From positions 1,519,501 to 1,583,500 of the forward strand of contig NW_026251387.1 of the NCBI RefSeq assembly GCF_025118155.1: DNA of 64,000 nt. Reading direction: 5' to 3'. Each line of letters opens with the position of its first letter. Positions within the stretch are counted from its first letter, which is position 1. Below the pieces are notes generated by a model that saw nothing but the letters and a program-made list of their open reading frames with translations, was not told where the DNA came from and made no database searches. Source of the DNA: Cokeromyces recurvatus. Taxonomy: Eukaryota; Mucoromycota; Mucoromycetes; Mucorales; Mucoraceae. Of the stretch, positions 63,478 through 64,000 are shown one piece after another. Made by a program: the position numbers and the translations under genes.

Positions 63478-63509
63478 AAAGAAAGAAAGAAAGAAAGAAA
63501 GAAAGAAAA
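63478..63509. repeat. (GAAA)n microsatellite
   Basis: About seven GAAA copies directly downstream of the ARL2 stop codon, followed by GT repeats (63562-63590 and 63644-63661). Confidence 0.8.
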
Positions 63510-63630
63510 GCAAATCTTGTATGTAACGTAGACAATAAAAGCAAGCAGGGAAACCATATAATAGTGTGTATGTATGTGTGTGTGTGTGTGTATATACAAA
63601 TATTATATACATATACATATATTTATATAC

Positions 63631-63661
<31 letters not shown>

Positions 63662-63733
63662 GAAAAGTAAAGTGATATATAAATGAATGTGTACAATTGT
63701 TTACATGTATATATATTTATATACATATATATA

Positions 63734-63940
63734 TTAAAGGGATATATTTAATACTTCAACTACATCATCTACTTTTGAAAGATCTTCAAGGAAAGGAATT
63801 AAATCTATCAATTCTGAATCATGTTGATCATTAAACCAAGTGGAAACAGGAACAGCATTTGAAGGATGAAAGCTATAACTTGCAGGTGTATTATCAAGTA
63901 TAATGACATGCTTTAAATCACGTCCTAACCTTGATAAATC
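63734..63940 (-). CDS. SCP/NIF-type phosphatase, C-terminal exon (partial)
   Basis: One exon, acceptor at 63941-63942, ending with a stop at 63734-63736. It encodes about 68 residues of the C-terminal part of an FCP1-homology phosphatase: [56 protein letters not shown]. These match CTD small phosphatases such as fungal Psr1/Psr2. The catalytic D-x-D motif must lie further upstream, beyond the window edge at 64000. Confidence 0.87.
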   Translation of the reverse strand, partial: DLSRLGRDLKHVIILDNTPASYSFHPSNAVPVSTWFNDQHDSELIDLIPFLEDLSKVDDVVEVLNISL

Positions 63941-64000
63941 CTAAATAGGAGGATTGTTAATGCCCTTTCATAATATACATATCTATTATATGAATTTACT

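Overview
The window looks like nuclear DNA of an early-diverging filamentous fungus, most probably a Mucoromycotina (Mucorales-type) genome. The evidence is the very high A+T content, small genes cut by many 50-110 nt GT-AG introns (about 105 in the models below), long T or A homopolymers in introns and promoters, fungal families (Zn2Cys6 factor, KNH-like wall protein, external NADH dehydrogenase, bifunctional ADE5,7) and a retained minor-spliceosome protein. All genes are eukaryotic and monocistronic; there are no operons, CRISPR arrays or prophages. Species cannot be fixed from the sequence alone.

Layout. 0-9 kb: a secreted KNH-like protein, a tRNA-His, the deubiquitinase OTU1 (minus), the Paf1-complex subunit RTF1 and a YEATS-AHD chromatin reader. 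9-23 kb: a TBC Rab-GAP (minus), a secreted subtilase, a dead mariner relic, the purine enzyme ADE5,7 and a secreted lipocalin-like protein (minus). 23-37 kb: a compact U11-48K homologue, a Zn2Cys6 regulator (minus), MAK11 (minus), a possible micro-gene, an EF-hand external NADH dehydrogenase, a coiled-coil protein, a Stc1-domain protein (minus) and a CDK7-type kinase (minus). 37-53.6 kb: VIP1-like RRM protein, ADA3/NGG1 (minus), a PRKRIP1 homologue, an ankyrin-DIL protein (minus) head to head with an ankyrin-DysF-FYVE protein, a CTR copper transporter (minus) and the nucleoporin NUP35/53. 54-59.1 kb: a graveyard of Tnp2/CACTA-type DNA transposon pieces, including a convergent second gene. 59.4-64 kb: GPI18 (PIG-V), serine racemase/dehydratase, ARL2 and the 3' end of an SCP/NIF-type phosphatase that runs off the window.

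Function. Many genes act in transcription, chromatin or RNA handling (RTF1, YEATS, ADA3, CDK7, Stc1, U11-48K, PRKRIP1, VIP1), but they lie on both strands with their own promoters, so this looks like ordinary gene density rather than a cluster. I rebuilt exon chains by hand. With GT-AG joins and the frame demanded by each family, 22 of the 25 multi-exon models give a coding length divisible by three. The exceptions are informative: OTU1 needs a one-nucleotide exon, the TBC gene needs a GC-AG intron, and ADA3 is broken by one base in an A run. PRKRIP1 keeps an open frame but probably has a similar one-base slip.

Most novel leads: the apparent 1-nt exon in OTU1, the ankyrin-DysF-FYVE architecture, a compact U11-48K protein, a lipocalin-like secreted protein, and the frame-broken micro-gene at 27.6 kb.
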